Source: Cellulophaga fucicola (lineage in GTDB: Bacteria; Bacteroidota; Bacteroidia; Flavobacteriales; Flavobacteriaceae). Taken from it: a stretch of 64,000 nucleotides of DNA. The stretch is from positions 43,622-107,621 of the forward strand of contig NZ_FPIY01000007.1 of the NCBI RefSeq assembly GCF_900119145.1. The letters run 5' to 3'. The position numbers and the translations under genes were made by a program. The notes beneath the pieces were generated by a model. The model was not told the origin of the DNA. It saw only the letters and a list, made by a program, of their open reading frames with translations, and did not search any database. How positions within the stretch are numbered: position 1 is the stretch's first letter; every line of letters begins with the position of its first letter. This document shows, in pieces, positions 8,368 to 17,427 of this stretch.

Positions 8368-9831
8368 ATGAAAAAGATTATAATTATTGGTTCGGGGTTT
8401 TCTTCACTATCTGCTAGTTGCTACTTAGCCAAAGCAGGTTACGACGTTACCATACTAGAAAAAAACACAACTACGGGCGGTAGAGCAAGACAATTAAAAA
8501 CCAACGGTTTTGTTTTTGATATTGGTCCTTCATTTTATTGGATGCCAGATGTGTTTGATAAATTCTTTGGAGACTTCAACAAAAAAACAAGTGATTATTA
8601 TCACCTAGACCAACTAAACCCTGCTTATCAAATATATTTTGATAAAAATGATTCTATTTCTATTTCTGAAGATTTTAACGAAACCAGAGATACTTTTGAA
8701 AAAATTGAAGCAGGTAGTGGCAAACAGTTAGAGCGCTTTATTAATAAAGCAAAAATTAACTATGATATTGCCATAAAAAATTTAGTATACAACCCTGGTG
8801 AAACTATTCTTGAAATTATAAATAGAAAAACAGTAACCAAATTATACGAATTTATTCTAACCATAAAAAATCAAGTTTCTGGTTATGTAAAAAACAATAA
8901 ACTACGTAAAGTTTTAGAGTTCCCTGTATTATTTTTAGGTGCAAAACCTAGCAACACACCATCATTCTATAACTTTATGAATTATGCAGATCTTAAATTA
9001 GGTACATGGCATCCGCAAGGGGGTATGTACAAAGTTGTAGAAGGTATGCAAACACTAGCCCAAAGTTTAGGTGTTAAAACCATAACAGATAGTCCTGTGT
9101 TAAAAATTGATATACAAGATGGAGTTGTTAAAGGTGTAGATAGTAAAAGTGGATATTTAGAGTGCGATATTCTTTTAAGTGGCGCAGACTACCACCATAC
9201 TGAAACCTTACTACCACAGCAATACAGACAATATTCAGAAAAATACTGGGATAAAAAAATATTTGCTCCTTCTGCCCTATTATTCTTTGTTGGGTTTGAT
9301 AAAAAAATAGAAAATGTAAATCACCATACTTTATTTTTTGACACTGATTTTGAAGAACACGCAAAAACAATATACGACACCAAAGAATGGCCTAACAAAC
9401 CATTATTTTACGCAAGTTTCCCTAGCAAAACAGATAAAACTTGTGCTCCTGAAAATAAAGAATCTGCCGTGTTTTTAGTACCAATTGCACCAGACATAGA
9501 AGATACAGAAGAATTAAGAGAGCACTACTTTAATCAAATCATAGAAAGAGTAGAAATAATTACGGATCAAAAAATAAAAGATGCTATACTTTTTAAAGAA
9601 TCTTATTGTGTAGATAACTTTAAGGATGATTATAACTCTTATAAAGGTAATGCTTATGGTATGGCAAACACATTGCTACAAACCCATATACTAAGACCTA
9701 AATTAAAAAGTAAAAAAGTAGATAATTTATATTTCTGCGGACAATTAACTGTTCCAGGACCTGGTGTACCACCATCATTAATATCTGGTAAAGTAGTAAG
9801 TGAACTAATTTTAAAACACAGTAAATTATGA
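8368..9831 (+). CDS. crtI: Phytoene desaturase
   Basis: This 487-residue FAD enzyme would convert phytoene to lycopene by successive desaturations at the membrane. The N-terminal dinucleotide-binding motif IIIGSGFSSLSASCYLAKAGYDV leads into the CrtI-type GGRAR and GPSFYWMP. The C-terminal bacterial phytoene desaturase signature GPGVPPSLISGK is present near residue 465. It heads the crt operon; its TGA overlaps the crtB ATG (ATGA at 9828-9831), indicating translational coupling. CrtI and its relative CrtN/CrtD are hard to separate by sequence, but the crtB-crtZ-cyclase context supports CrtI. Confidence 0.93.
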   Translation: MKKIIIIGSGFSSLSASCYLAKAGYDVTILEKNTTTGGRARQLKTNGFVFDIGPSFYWMPDVFDKFFGDFNKKTSDYYHLDQLNPAYQIYFDKNDSISISEDFNETRDTFEKIEAGSGKQLERFINKAKINYDIAIKNLVYNPGETILEIINRKTVTKLYEFILTIKNQVSGYVKNNKLRKVLEFPVLFLGAKPSNTPSFYNFMNYADLKLGTWHPQGGMYKVVEGMQTLAQSLGVKTITDSPVLKIDIQDGVVKGVDSKSGYLECDILLSGADYHHTETLLPQQYRQYSEKYWDKKIFAPSALLFFVGFDKKIENVNHHTLFFDTDFEEHAKTIYDTKEWPNKPLFYASFPSKTDKTCAPENKESAVFLVPIAPDIEDTEELREHYFNQIIERVEIITDQKIKDAILFKESYCVDNFKDDYNSYKGNAYGMANTLLQTHILRPKLKSKKVDNLYFCGQLTVPGPGVPPSLISGKVVSELILKHSKL

Positions 9832-10664
9832 AAGCTCTGTTTGATTCTTCAAGTGTTAACTGTAGTAAGTTAATTACTAAAACCTATAGCACATCTTTCT
9901 CTTTAGGTATTAAACTTTTTGCACCTTCTATTAGGCCAGCAATATATGCTATATATGGTTTTGTTAGATATGCAGACGAGATTGTAGATTCTTTTCATGA
10001 CTATGAACAAGAAACACTATTAAACGAGTTTGAAGAAGAGTATAGAAAATCACTTCAAAGAAAAATTAGTTTAAACCCTATTATAAATTCTTTTCAGGAA
10101 ATTGTATTAAAATACGACTTGCACCAATACGTAGATGCTTTTTTAACAAGTATGCGTCACGATTTAGACAAAACAGAATACAACACAAAAGAAGAGTATA
10201 ATGATTACATCTATGGCTCTGCAGATGTAGTAGGCCTTATGTGTTTACGTGTTTTTGTAAATAACGACAATGAAAAATTTAACCATTTAAAAGAATCTGC
10301 TCAGTACCTAGGTTCTGCTTTTCAGAAGGTAAATTTTTTAAGAGATTTTAAAGATGATATTAATGACTTAGGAAGATCTTATTTTCCAGAACTAGAAACC
10401 AACACTTTAACTAAAAGTGCTAAAGAAAGTATTTTAGAAGATATAGAAAATGATTTTGCTGAAGCTTATAAAGGAATTGTACAATTACCTCTAGAAAGTA
10501 GGTTAGGCGTTTTTGTAGCTTATAAGTACTACTCTAAGCTACTTAAAAAGCTAAAGAGAGCAGATACAACTAGTATTATGAATAGTAGAATACGTATATC
10601 TAATCCTTTAAAATTTTTAATTCTAACTAAAGCGTATATCAGATTCAAATTCAACATTATTTAA
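9828..10664 (+). CDS. crtB: Phytoene synthase (squalene/phytoene synthase family)
   Basis: The 278-residue protein would condense two geranylgeranyl diphosphates into phytoene, the first committed carotenoid step. Both aspartate-rich Mg-diphosphate motifs are visible: YADEIVDSF at about residue 49 and the region FLRDFKDDINDLGRSYFP at about residues 168-185. The length fits the family. The start overlaps the crtI stop by four bases. The stop lies inside the left arm of an inverted repeat (10660-10707) that precedes the next gene. Confidence 0.95.
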   Translation: MKALFDSSSVNCSKLITKTYSTSFSLGIKLFAPSIRPAIYAIYGFVRYADEIVDSFHDYEQETLLNEFEEEYRKSLQRKISLNPIINSFQEIVLKYDLHQYVDAFLTSMRHDLDKTEYNTKEEYNDYIYGSADVVGLMCLRVFVNNDNEKFNHLKESAQYLGSAFQKVNFLRDFKDDINDLGRSYFPELETNTLTKSAKESILEDIENDFAEAYKGIVQLPLESRLGVFVAYKYYSKLLKKLKRADTTSIMNSRIRISNPLKFLILTKAYIRFKFNII

Positions 10665-10707
10665 GGTAAAACGTGTAACTTTATAGTTAAATTAAATTTA
10701 CCTTAAA
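10660..10707. promoter_or_regulatory. 11-bp inverted repeat between crtB and the unknown crt-operon gene
   Basis: TTTAAGGTAAA (10660-10670) and its exact reverse complement TTTACCTTAAA (10697-10707) flank a 26-base spacer in the only sizeable gap of the crt operon. The left arm includes the crtB stop. There is no T-run, so it is not a standard terminator. It may be an operator, an mRNA processing hairpin or a stability element. Confidence 0.4.
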
Positions 10708-10715
10708 CTTGTTTA

Positions 10716-11174
10716 ATGAAATTAGTATTCTCACTTTTAGTTCTCATATTCAATCTATCTACAGATTGCACAAATTTAGAAAAAGTTAGAGATCAGTTTC
10801 ATACCATAAAAACAAAAGAGGATTTAAAAAAATTTATAGATAGCACTAAAGATACTAGCTGTTCTAGGGTAAAACCATATATAGCTTCATGTATAATGAA
10901 AAAAGCAGAATACACTATATGGCCTTTTAAAAAACTAGCGTATTTTAATGAAGGTAAAAAATCACTAGAAGATTACATTGAGGAATACCCAAAAGATATA
11001 GAAGCTAAATATGTGCGCTTTTTAGTACAAACTAACATACCAGATTTTCTGGGTTATAATACTAGAATTGCTGCCGACAAAAAGTTTATAAAAGACAATA
11101 TAGCTACTGCGGATATACCTGAGAGCTACAAAAAAACAATTTTACAAAACATTAATAATATAAGTCCCAACTAA
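10716..11174 (+). CDS. Unknown small exported protein in the carotenoid operon
   Basis: I do not recognise a named domain in these 152 residues. The N-terminus (KLVFSLLVLIFNLSTDC) looks like a short signal peptide, with Cys about residue 18 and further cysteines near 49 and 59, so it is probably periplasmic or lipid-anchored. The rest is Lys/Glu-rich and mostly helical in appearance, with WPFKKLAYFNEGKKSLEDYI as the most distinctive stretch; a TPR-like fold is possible. Its stop overlaps the crtZ start (TAATG at 11172-11176), coupling it to carotenoid hydroxylation. A role in pigment handling is inference from position only. Confidence 0.75.
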   Translation: MKLVFSLLVLIFNLSTDCTNLEKVRDQFHTIKTKEDLKKFIDSTKDTSCSRVKPYIASCIMKKAEYTIWPFKKLAYFNEGKKSLEDYIEEYPKDIEAKYVRFLVQTNIPDFLGYNTRIAADKKFIKDNIATADIPESYKKTILQNINNISPN

Positions 11175-11632
11175 TGAAAATAGCACTTTTTATACTAATT
11201 ACAATAGTAACGTTTGCTGTTATGGAAGTTATAACTTGGTTAACGCACAAGTATGTAATGCACGGATTTCTATGGATTTTACACGCAGATCACCATCAAC
11301 CTAAATATCCACATCCTTTTGAAAAAAATGATCTGTTCTTTGTAATATTTGCGATACCTAGTATTGCTTTATTTTATTTTGGAATACACCCAGAATTAAA
11401 CTTTATGTTTTTTATTGGATTAGGTATTTTATTTTACGGTATGGCTTATTTTTTAATACACGATGTTTTAATTCACCAACGATTTAAATGGTTTAAAAAG
11501 ACTAAAAACAAATATTTAATTGGATTGCGTAAAGCACACAAAGTACATCATAAACATTTAGGTAAGGCACATGGAGAATGTTTTGGAATGTTGTTTGTTC
11601 CTAAAAAGTACCATACTCAATACAAACCGTAA
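11174..11632 (+). CDS. crtZ: Beta-carotene hydroxylase
   Basis: This 152-residue membrane di-iron enzyme would hydroxylate beta-carotene rings at C3 and C3' to give zeaxanthin. The histidine boxes of the fatty acid hydroxylase/CrtZ family are all present: HKYVMH (about residue 25), HADHH (37-41), HDVLIH (about 95) and HKVHHKH (about 122). Hydrophobic helices lie between them. It overlaps the upstream unknown gene and the downstream cyclase at TAATG junctions, so the three genes are probably translated as a coupled set. Confidence 0.95.
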   Translation: MKIALFILITIVTFAVMEVITWLTHKYVMHGFLWILHADHHQPKYPHPFEKNDLFFVIFAIPSIALFYFGIHPELNFMFFIGLGILFYGMAYFLIHDVLIHQRFKWFKKTKNKYLIGLRKAHKVHHKHLGKAHGECFGMLFVPKKYHTQYKP

Positions 11633-12324
11633 TGAAACCCTACTACTACCTACTTATAGATCTTGCATGCATAAGCGTTCCGTTTATTGCTAGCTTTTAC
11701 AAAAAACATTCTTTTTACAAAAAATGGGGTTCTTTTTTTAAAGCTACTATACCCGTAGCCTTATTTTTTATAATTTGGGATTATTGGTTTACTGCAACTG
11801 GAGTTTGGGGATTTAACAAAGATTACCTTAGCGGACTTTTTATTGGCGAGCTACCTATAGAAGAGATTCTATTTTTTATAGCAATACCGTATGCTTGCGT
11901 ATTTACGTATTTTGCTCTTTTATATTTAGTAAAAAACAACCCATTACAAAAAATTGAAAAATACATTACATTTATACTAACTGTTGTATTTATACTTGTA
12001 GCTATACTCTTTTACAACAAACTATACACATTTACCACTGCTGTTTTAGGCACAGTTTTTCTTTCTTACTTAAGTTATAAAAAAATAAATTTAAGCTACC
12101 ATTACCTAACTTATCTATTGATAATTCCATTTTTTCTAGCTAGTAATGGCATCCTTACTGGTAGTTTTTTAGAATCTCCTATTGTATGGTATAACAACAC
12201 AGAAAACATAGGTTTTAGAATAGGTACTATACCTATTGAAGATTCCTTTTACGGCTTAATACTTATTTTTATGAATATTGAATTGTTTCGTTATTTTAAT
12301 AAGAAGAAACAATTAAGCAATTAG
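11632..12324 (+). CDS. Lycopene cyclase, fused CrtYc-CrtYd type
   Basis: The 230-residue polytopic membrane protein carries two copies of the lycopene cyclase domain motif, LPIEEILFF (about residue 77) and IPIEDSFYG (about residue 202). These correspond to the two halves that are separate proteins in actinobacteria. About seven hydrophobic helices are visible. It would cyclise lycopene to beta-carotene before CrtZ acts. Its ATG overlaps the crtZ stop. Its 3' end overlaps the convergent photolyase stop by four bases. No ketolase (CrtW) gene is nearby, so zeaxanthin is the expected product. Confidence 0.92.
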   Translation: MKPYYYLLIDLACISVPFIASFYKKHSFYKKWGSFFKATIPVALFFIIWDYWFTATGVWGFNKDYLSGLFIGELPIEEILFFIAIPYACVFTYFALLYLVKNNPLQKIEKYITFILTVVFILVAILFYNKLYTFTTAVLGTVFLSYLSYKKINLSYHYLTYLLIIPFFLASNGILTGSFLESPIVWYNNTENIGFRIGTIPIEDSFYGLILIFMNIELFRYFNKKKQLSN

Positions 12325-13610
12325 TTTTCAATTCCTTCTTTATATACTTTTAAAGCTCTTTCTCTGGCTGTCTTATGATCTACCATAGGATCTGGGTAGT
12401 CAAAACCATCAAATTCTGGAATCCATTTTCTAACGTACTTAAAATCTTTATCAAACTTCTTAAGCTGTGTTATAGGATTAAAAATTCTAAAATACGGTGC
12501 AGCATCACAACCTGTACCTGCAGCCCATTGCCAATTACCATTATTAGAAGCCAACTCGTAGTCTAATAATTTTTTAGCAAAATAAGCCTCTCCCCACTGC
12601 CAATCTATTAGCAAGTGTTTACATAAAAAGCCTGCAGTTATCATACGCACTCTGTTGTGCATATACCCAGTTTGGTTTAATTGTCGCATTCCTGCATCTA
12701 CCATTGGATATCCCGTTGTACCATTACACCATTTCTCAAAATCTTCTTGGTTGTTACGCCACTTAATACCATCGTATTTAGCTCTAAAGTTTTGAGTAAC
12801 TACTTTTGGATAATGATATAAAATCTGAGTAAAAAATTCTCTCCACACCAATTCACTTAAAAAAACACTTTCTAAACCATTTAACCCGCGTATTAGTTTA
12901 CGTACACTTACAGTTCCAAAACGCAAATGTGGACCAAGATATGTAGTTATATCATCTGACGGAAAATCTCTCTTATCTGCATAGATATCTAAATGCTTTA
13001 AATTATAGGGCATAACTTCTATATCAGAAGCTGTAAAACCTAAATCTTTTAGCGATAAAAAATCGGACGAAAACTCTAATAAGTTTTTAGTAAAATCGCA
13101 TTTTTGCTCTTCTATTAACTCTGGCTTAAAAAGAGATAACCATTTATTTTTATAAGGCGTATATACTGTATAAGCTCCTCCATCATTTTTTAAAACATCA
13201 TTTTCTTCAAATATAACACTGTCCTTAAACGATTTTACGTCTATACTATTCCCTTCTAAAAGAGCTGTAATTTTCTCGTCTCTTTCCTTGGCGTATGGTT
13301 CATAATCTTTATTGTAAAAAACATTTTCTATATCGTACTTATTCATCAATTCTTTCCACGCTTTCTCTGGCGTAGTATGCATACAAAGTACACCGCTATT
13401 AAACTTTTTTAAAGCAGTATTTATATTTGACATAGTCTGATGAATAAATGCTACTCTAGCATCATCCCTATCTAATTCATTCAGAATATTTTCATCAAAA
13501 ATAAAAACAGGAAGCACAGGTTTACCCGAAGAAAGAGCTACAGATAATGCTGTATTATCTTCTAACCTTAAATCTCTTCTAAACCAAAAAATTGATATTT
13601 TTTTACTCAT
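12321..13610 (-). CDS. phr: Deoxyribodipyrimidine photolyase (class I, cryptochrome/photolyase family)
   Basis: The 429-residue flavoprotein would repair UV-induced pyrimidine dimers using blue light. The N-terminal antenna domain starts ISIFWFRRDLRLEDNTAL. The C-terminal FAD domain carries ELVWREFF, the TGYPMVDAGMRQL segment and the hallmark NGNWQWAAGTGCDAAPYFRIFNP region, close to E. coli PhrB. A TATTTTTG box at 13641-13634 is a good promoter. It converges on the lycopene cyclase with four overlapping bases, so the two transcripts must run into each other. Its place beside the MerR-B12 regulator fits light-linked control. Confidence 0.94.
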   Translation of the reverse strand: MSKKISIFWFRRDLRLEDNTALSVALSSGKPVLPVFIFDENILNELDRDDARVAFIHQTMSNINTALKKFNSGVLCMHTTPEKAWKELMNKYDIENVFYNKDYEPYAKERDEKITALLEGNSIDVKSFKDSVIFEENDVLKNDGGAYTVYTPYKNKWLSLFKPELIEEQKCDFTKNLLEFSSDFLSLKDLGFTASDIEVMPYNLKHLDIYADKRDFPSDDITTYLGPHLRFGTVSVRKLIRGLNGLESVFLSELVWREFFTQILYHYPKVVTQNFRAKYDGIKWRNNQEDFEKWCNGTTGYPMVDAGMRQLNQTGYMHNRVRMITAGFLCKHLLIDWQWGEAYFAKKLLDYELASNNGNWQWAAGTGCDAAPYFRIFNPITQLKKFDKDFKYVRKWIPEFDGFDYPDPMVDHKTARERALKVYKEGIEN

Positions 13611-13633
13611 AAAAAATGTGTTTTCAATTATAT

Positions 13634-13641
13634 CAAAAATA
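13634..13641 (-). promoter_or_regulatory. -7 promoter box of the photolyase gene
   Basis: The minus strand reads TATTTTTG, 23 bases upstream of the photolyase ATG at 13610. No TTGTCTA-type half-site is present in this 160-base gap, so control by the same operator as FAS1 is not supported by sequence. Confidence 0.45.
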
Positions 13642-13740
13642 AGGCCTATTGAGTAAAAATGCTATTCTTAACACACCTATTCCGCTTGCATATTCAATAA
13701 AATATCAAATTAAAAAGTTTATATATCTATAGCACATACT

Positions 13741-13748
13741 TATATTTG
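13741..13748 (+). promoter_or_regulatory. -7 promoter box of tRNA-Leu
   Basis: TATATTTG fits TAnnTTTG and ends 22 bases before the tRNA. The start of transcription would be near 13755. Confidence 0.45.
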
Positions 13749-13770
13749 TAGCTGGTATAATTTTACCTAT

Positions 13771-13854
13771 GGCCACGTGGCGGAATTGGTAGACGTGCTA
13801 CCTTGAGGGGGTAGTGTTCTTATGAACGTGCTGGTTCGACTCCAGTCGTGGTCA
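13771..13854 (+). tRNA. tRNA-Leu, anticodon GAG
   Basis: Cloverleaf read by eye: acceptor GGCCACG pairs with CGTGGTC (one G-U), the D-arm contains GGAATTGGTAGAC, the anticodon stem CTACC/GGTAG encloses the loop TTGAGGG (anticodon GAG), a long type II variable arm GTTCTTATGAAC follows, and the T-arm holds GGTTCGACTCC. The discriminator is A at 13854. CCA is not encoded. The long variable arm agrees with leucine. Confidence 0.95.
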
Positions 13855-13860
13855 CAAAAA

Positions 13861-13888
13861 AAGCGCTTTAGACAAAGCGCTTTTTTTT
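13861..13888. terminator. Bidirectional terminator between tRNA-Leu and the TlpA pair
   Basis: Perfect stem AAGCGCTTT/AAAGCGCTT with a four-base loop, T8 on the right and an A-run on the left. It can end both the tRNA transcript and the minus-strand thioredoxin operon. Confidence 0.85.
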
Positions 13889-13905
13889 ATGAGTAAGATT
13901 ATTAT

Positions 13906-14466
13906 TTATTCTTTTAACAAGTTTTCTATTAAATCTCTTGTTTTAGCACTATTCCAATCTTTAGATCCCGTTTCATTAACTACAATTTTACCCTCTTTAT
14001 TTAATATGTAGGTTGTAGGTATTACTTTAGAAACCAATTCTTTTGGCGCGTTAGACTTACTATAATACACCTTAAAATTAAATTCATTTTCCTTTAAATA
14101 TGTGTTCACTTTAGCTATTTTATCTTCTGCTACTAATACAAACACAACCTTATCTTTATAATCTGCATATAGCTTTTGTAGACTTGGCATTTCTGCCACA
14201 CAAGGCGGACACCAAGTAGCCCAAAAATTTACAAGAATTACTTTTCCTTTATACTCTTTTAAGTTGAAATTACTACCAGACCCATCTACCAAATTCCAAT
14301 TATAACTCTGCAAAGCAATTTGCTTTTCTATAGTAACTGAAGAAGCGCTACCAGAAAAAATTCTGTTTACATATACTTTTACTTTAAAACCCAAAGGGGT
14401 AAACAATACAGCCGCAATTAGCATATAGAAAATTAAATTTAATATTTTTTTTCTATTAAATGTCAT
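13906..14466 (-). CDS. TlpA-like thiol-disulfide oxidoreductase
   Basis: The 186-residue protein has an N-terminal membrane anchor (about residues 7-25) and a periplasmic thioredoxin-fold domain. The active site is FWATWCPPC with cysteines near residues 86 and 89, followed by the cis-proline segment VIPTTYIL. Such proteins reduce disulfides, for example in cytochrome c maturation. It is the second gene of a two-gene unit, two bases after a diverged paralogue. The partner is not seen in the window. Confidence 0.92.
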   Translation of the reverse strand: MTFNRKKILNLIFYMLIAAVLFTPLGFKVKVYVNRIFSGSASSVTIEKQIALQSYNWNLVDGSGSNFNLKEYKGKVILVNFWATWCPPCVAEMPSLQKLYADYKDKVVFVLVAEDKIAKVNTYLKENEFNFKVYYSKSNAPKELVSKVIPTTYILNKEGKIVVNETGSKDWNSAKTRDLIENLLKE

Positions 14467-14468
14467 TC

Positions 14469-15023
14469 TTATTCTGCTATAAGTTGATCTACAATTTCGT
14501 AAACATTATCATTATCCCAGTTAGATATTCCTTTTTCGTATATAACTATATTTCCATTCTTATCTATAATATAACTAGAAGGCACTTTTTCTGTATTTAC
14601 AGCGTGTTTAGCATCAATAATTAAATAAGTCACAGGAAAATTAAATTTCTTTAATGCCATGAACTCATCTACAACCTCTTTTTCTTCATTGGTAATAATG
14701 TAAAAATCTACCTTCTCTTTATAATCATTATAAAATTTCTGAATAGATTGTAATTCTGCTTCACAATGAACTTTCCAAGAAGCCCAGTTATTAATAAAAA
14801 TAACTTTTCCTTTAGATTTTGAGAAGTTAAATAAAGTATGATTTTCATCCTTTAAAACCCAGTCGTAATCTGTTACTTTTTGCTGTTCTTCCTTTGCAAT
14901 TACAGAGGGAGATGTTGCCACCATTTTGTTTAAAAATATTTTACCCATATGCCCAAGAGGCGTCCAAAAAAATGCTGCTATTACAAGCATTAATAAAAGG
15001 GTCAAAATTGTTTTCTTTTTCAT
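14469..15023 (-). CDS. TlpA-like thioredoxin-fold protein lacking the first active-site cysteine
   Basis: This is a paralogue of the next gene, sharing the N-terminal anchor with a TPLG motif and the same domain order. The active site reads WASWKVHC where the neighbour has WATWCPPC, so the first Cys is Lys (about residue 84) and only the second (about 87) remains. The cis-proline segment (KVPSSYIID) is kept. A normal dithiol exchange is therefore impossible; a monothiol, chaperone or regulatory role is inference. I place the start at the ATG at 15023, aligning with the paralogue; an upstream in-frame ATG at 15065 would add 14 residues. Confidence 0.85.
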   Translation of the reverse strand: MKKKTILTLLLMLVIAAFFWTPLGHMGKIFLNKMVATSPSVIAKEEQQKVTDYDWVLKDENHTLFNFSKSKGKVIFINNWASWKVHCEAELQSIQKFYNDYKEKVDFYIITNEEKEVVDEFMALKKFNFPVTYLIIDAKHAVNTEKVPSSYIIDKNGNIVIYEKGISNWDNDNVYEIVDQLIAE

Positions 15024-15070
15024 TTTTAATATATAATTAGCCCTAAAGTAGTAAGATAAATTCATATAAA

Positions 15071-15105
15071 AAGAAAAACTCCCGAATTACTTCGGGAGTT
15101 TTTTT
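15071..15105 (-). terminator. Terminator after aconitase
   Basis: Perfect stem ACTCCCGAA/TTCGGGAGT with loop TTAC and A/T-runs on both sides, 18 bases past the acnA stop. Confidence 0.8.
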
Positions 15106-15123
15106 ATCAGAAAGAAAATTGAC

Positions 15124-17391
15124 TTATGCTACGTTTTCTTTTTTAATAACATTTAAGGCAGAACCTTCTCTATACCACTCTATTTGAGGTTGGTTATATG
15201 TATGGTTTAGCTTAATTACATCTTTACTACCATCTGCATGAACTAACTCTAAAGTTAATTGTTTTTCTGGTGCAAAATCTGCAATATCTATAAAGTTAAA
15301 TGTATCGTCTTCTTGCACAAGATCGTAATCTGCTTCGTTAGCAAACGTTAATCCTAACATACCTTGTTTTTTAAGGTTTGTTTCATGAATACGAGCAAAA
15401 GATTTTACTATTACTGCCGCAACACCTAAATGTCTTGGCTCCATAGCTGCATGTTCACGAGAAGAACCTTCTCCATAGTTATGATCACCAACAACAATAG
15501 ATCTTATACCTGCAGCTTTGTATGCACGTGCAGTATCTGGTACACCAGCAAATTCACCCGTTAATTGATTTTTAACAAAGTTGGTCTTTTTACCAAAAGC
15601 GTTAACTGCACCAATTAAACAGTTGTTAGAAATATTATCTAAATGACCACGGAAACGTAACCAAGGACCAGCCATAGAAATGTGGTCTGTTGTACATTTG
15701 CCAAAAGCCTTAATTAATAATTTAGCTCCCATTAAACTTTCGTCTTTTATTGGAGTAAATGGCTCTAACAGTTGTAATCTTTCAGAATCTAAAGCAACCT
15801 TTACCTCTACACCAGAACCGTCTTCGTCTGGAGCTAAGAAACCTGCATCTTCAACAGCAAAACCTTGTGGAGGCAACTCTATACCTAATGGCATATCTAA
15901 TTTAACTTCTTCACCATCTTCGTTAATTAACGTATCGTTCATTGGATCAAAATCTAAACGACCAGATATTGCTATTGCAGCAACCATCTCTGGTGAACCA
16001 ACAAATGCGTGAGTATTAGGGTTACCATCTGCTCTTTTAGAGAAGTTACGGTTAAACGAGTGTACAATTGTGTTTTTCTCATCACCTTTTGCATCACTTC
16101 TATCCCATTGACCTATACAAGGACCACAGGCATTTGTAAATATTGTAGCTCCAAGGTTTTCAAAAATCTCTAAAATACCGTCTCTCTCTGCAGTAAAACG
16201 AATTTGTTCTGAACCTGGATTGATACCAAAATCTGATTTTGGTTTAATTTTTTTATCAACAGCTTGTTTAGCTATAGACGCAGCTCTAGTTAAATCTTCG
16301 TAAGATGAGTTGGTACAAGATCCAATTAATCCCCAATCTACTTTTAATGGCCAGTCATTAGCTTTAGCTTTTTCTCCTAATTGACCTACTGGTGTAGCTA
16401 AATCTGGAGTAAAAGGCCCGTTTAAATGAGGTCTTAATTCATCTAAATTAATTTCTATAACTTCATCAAAATATTGTTCTGGATTAGCATACACCTCTGC
16501 ATCTGCAGTTAAGTGTTCTTTTACTTGGTTAGCAGCATCTGCAACATCATTACGATCTGTAGCACGTAAATAACGCTCCATAGACTCATCATAACCAAAT
16601 GTAGACGTAGTAGCACCTACTTCTGCACCCATATTACAAATAGTACCTTTACCAGTACAAGAAAGGTTTTTAGCACCTTCTCCAAAATATTCTACAATTG
16701 CACCTGTACCACCTTTTACAGTTAAGATACCAGCAACTTTTAAAATAACATCCTTAGCAGAAGTCCACCCAGAAATATTACCTGTTAATTTAACACCTAT
16801 TAGTTTAGGGAATTTAAGCTCCCAAGCCATACCTGCCATAACATCTACAGCATCTGCACCACCAACACCAATAGCAACCATACCTAAACCACCAGCGTTA
16901 ACTGTATGAGAATCGGTACCAATCATCATTCCACCTGGGAATGCATAATTTTCTAAAACTACTTGGTGAATAATACCTGCTCCTGGTTTCCAGAAACCAA
17001 TACCATATTTATTAGAAACAGACTCTAAAAAGTTAAATACCTCTGCACTTGTAGAATTAGCTACTTTTAAATCTGGAGTTGCTCCGTTTTTTGCTTGAAT
17101 TAAGTGATCACAGTGAACTGTTGTTGGAACGGCAACTTTAGGCTTACCAGCTTGCATAAACTGTAATAATGCCATTTGTGCTGTTGCATCTTGACAAGCA
17201 ATACGATCTGGAGCAAAATCTACATAATCCTTACCTCTTTTAAATTCGGTATTAGGATTACCATCCCATAAGTGAGAATATAATATTTTTTCTGAAAGTG
17301 TAAGTGGCTTTCCTACTATTTCACGAGCTTTATCTACTCGTTCAGCCATACGGGCATAAACCCCCTTTATCATATCAATGTCAAATGCCAT
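15124..17391 (-). CDS. acnA: Aconitate hydratase
   Basis: The 755-residue TCA-cycle enzyme interconverts citrate and isocitrate with a [4Fe-4S] cluster. Cluster ligands are visible in [13 protein letters not shown] and in [12 protein letters not shown], and the swivel domain carries [17 protein letters not shown]. It resembles the mitochondrial-type aconitase of about 750 residues. I choose the ATG at 17391 ([15 protein letters not shown]). AAAGGA lies just before it, and a TAATTTTG -7 box at 17435-17428 sits upstream, so an in-frame start at 17430 would precede transcription. Confidence 0.96.
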   Translation of the reverse strand: MAFDIDMIKGVYARMAERVDKAREIVGKPLTLSEKILYSHLWDGNPNTEFKRGKDYVDFAPDRIACQDATAQMALLQFMQAGKPKVAVPTTVHCDHLIQAKNGATPDLKVANSTSAEVFNFLESVSNKYGIGFWKPGAGIIHQVVLENYAFPGGMMIGTDSHTVNAGGLGMVAIGVGGADAVDVMAGMAWELKFPKLIGVKLTGNISGWTSAKDVILKVAGILTVKGGTGAIVEYFGEGAKNLSCTGKGTICNMGAEVGATTSTFGYDESMERYLRATDRNDVADAANQVKEHLTADAEVYANPEQYFDEVIEINLDELRPHLNGPFTPDLATPVGQLGEKAKANDWPLKVDWGLIGSCTNSSYEDLTRAASIAKQAVDKKIKPKSDFGINPGSEQIRFTAERDGILEIFENLGATIFTNACGPCIGQWDRSDAKGDEKNTIVHSFNRNFSKRADGNPNTHAFVGSPEMVAAIAISGRLDFDPMNDTLINEDGEEVKLDMPLGIELPPQGFAVEDAGFLAPDEDGSGVEVKVALDSERLQLLEPFTPIKDESLMGAKLLIKAFGKCTTDHISMAGPWLRFRGHLDNISNNCLIGAVNAFGKKTNFVKNQLTGEFAGVPDTARAYKAAGIRSIVVGDHNYGEGSSREHAAMEPRHLGVAAVIVKSFARIHETNLKKQGMLGLTFANEADYDLVQEDDTFNFIDIADFAPEKQLTLELVHADGSKDVIKLNHTYNQPQIEWYREGSALNVIKKENVA

Positions 17392-17427
17392 TCCTTTTAG
17401 TTTTGAGTTTAATTTATTGCAATTCCA

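Noticed and set aside
13771..13854. tRNA-Leu as an integration site for a mobile element
   Set aside because: No integrase, no partial tRNA copy and ordinary housekeeping genes on both sides.
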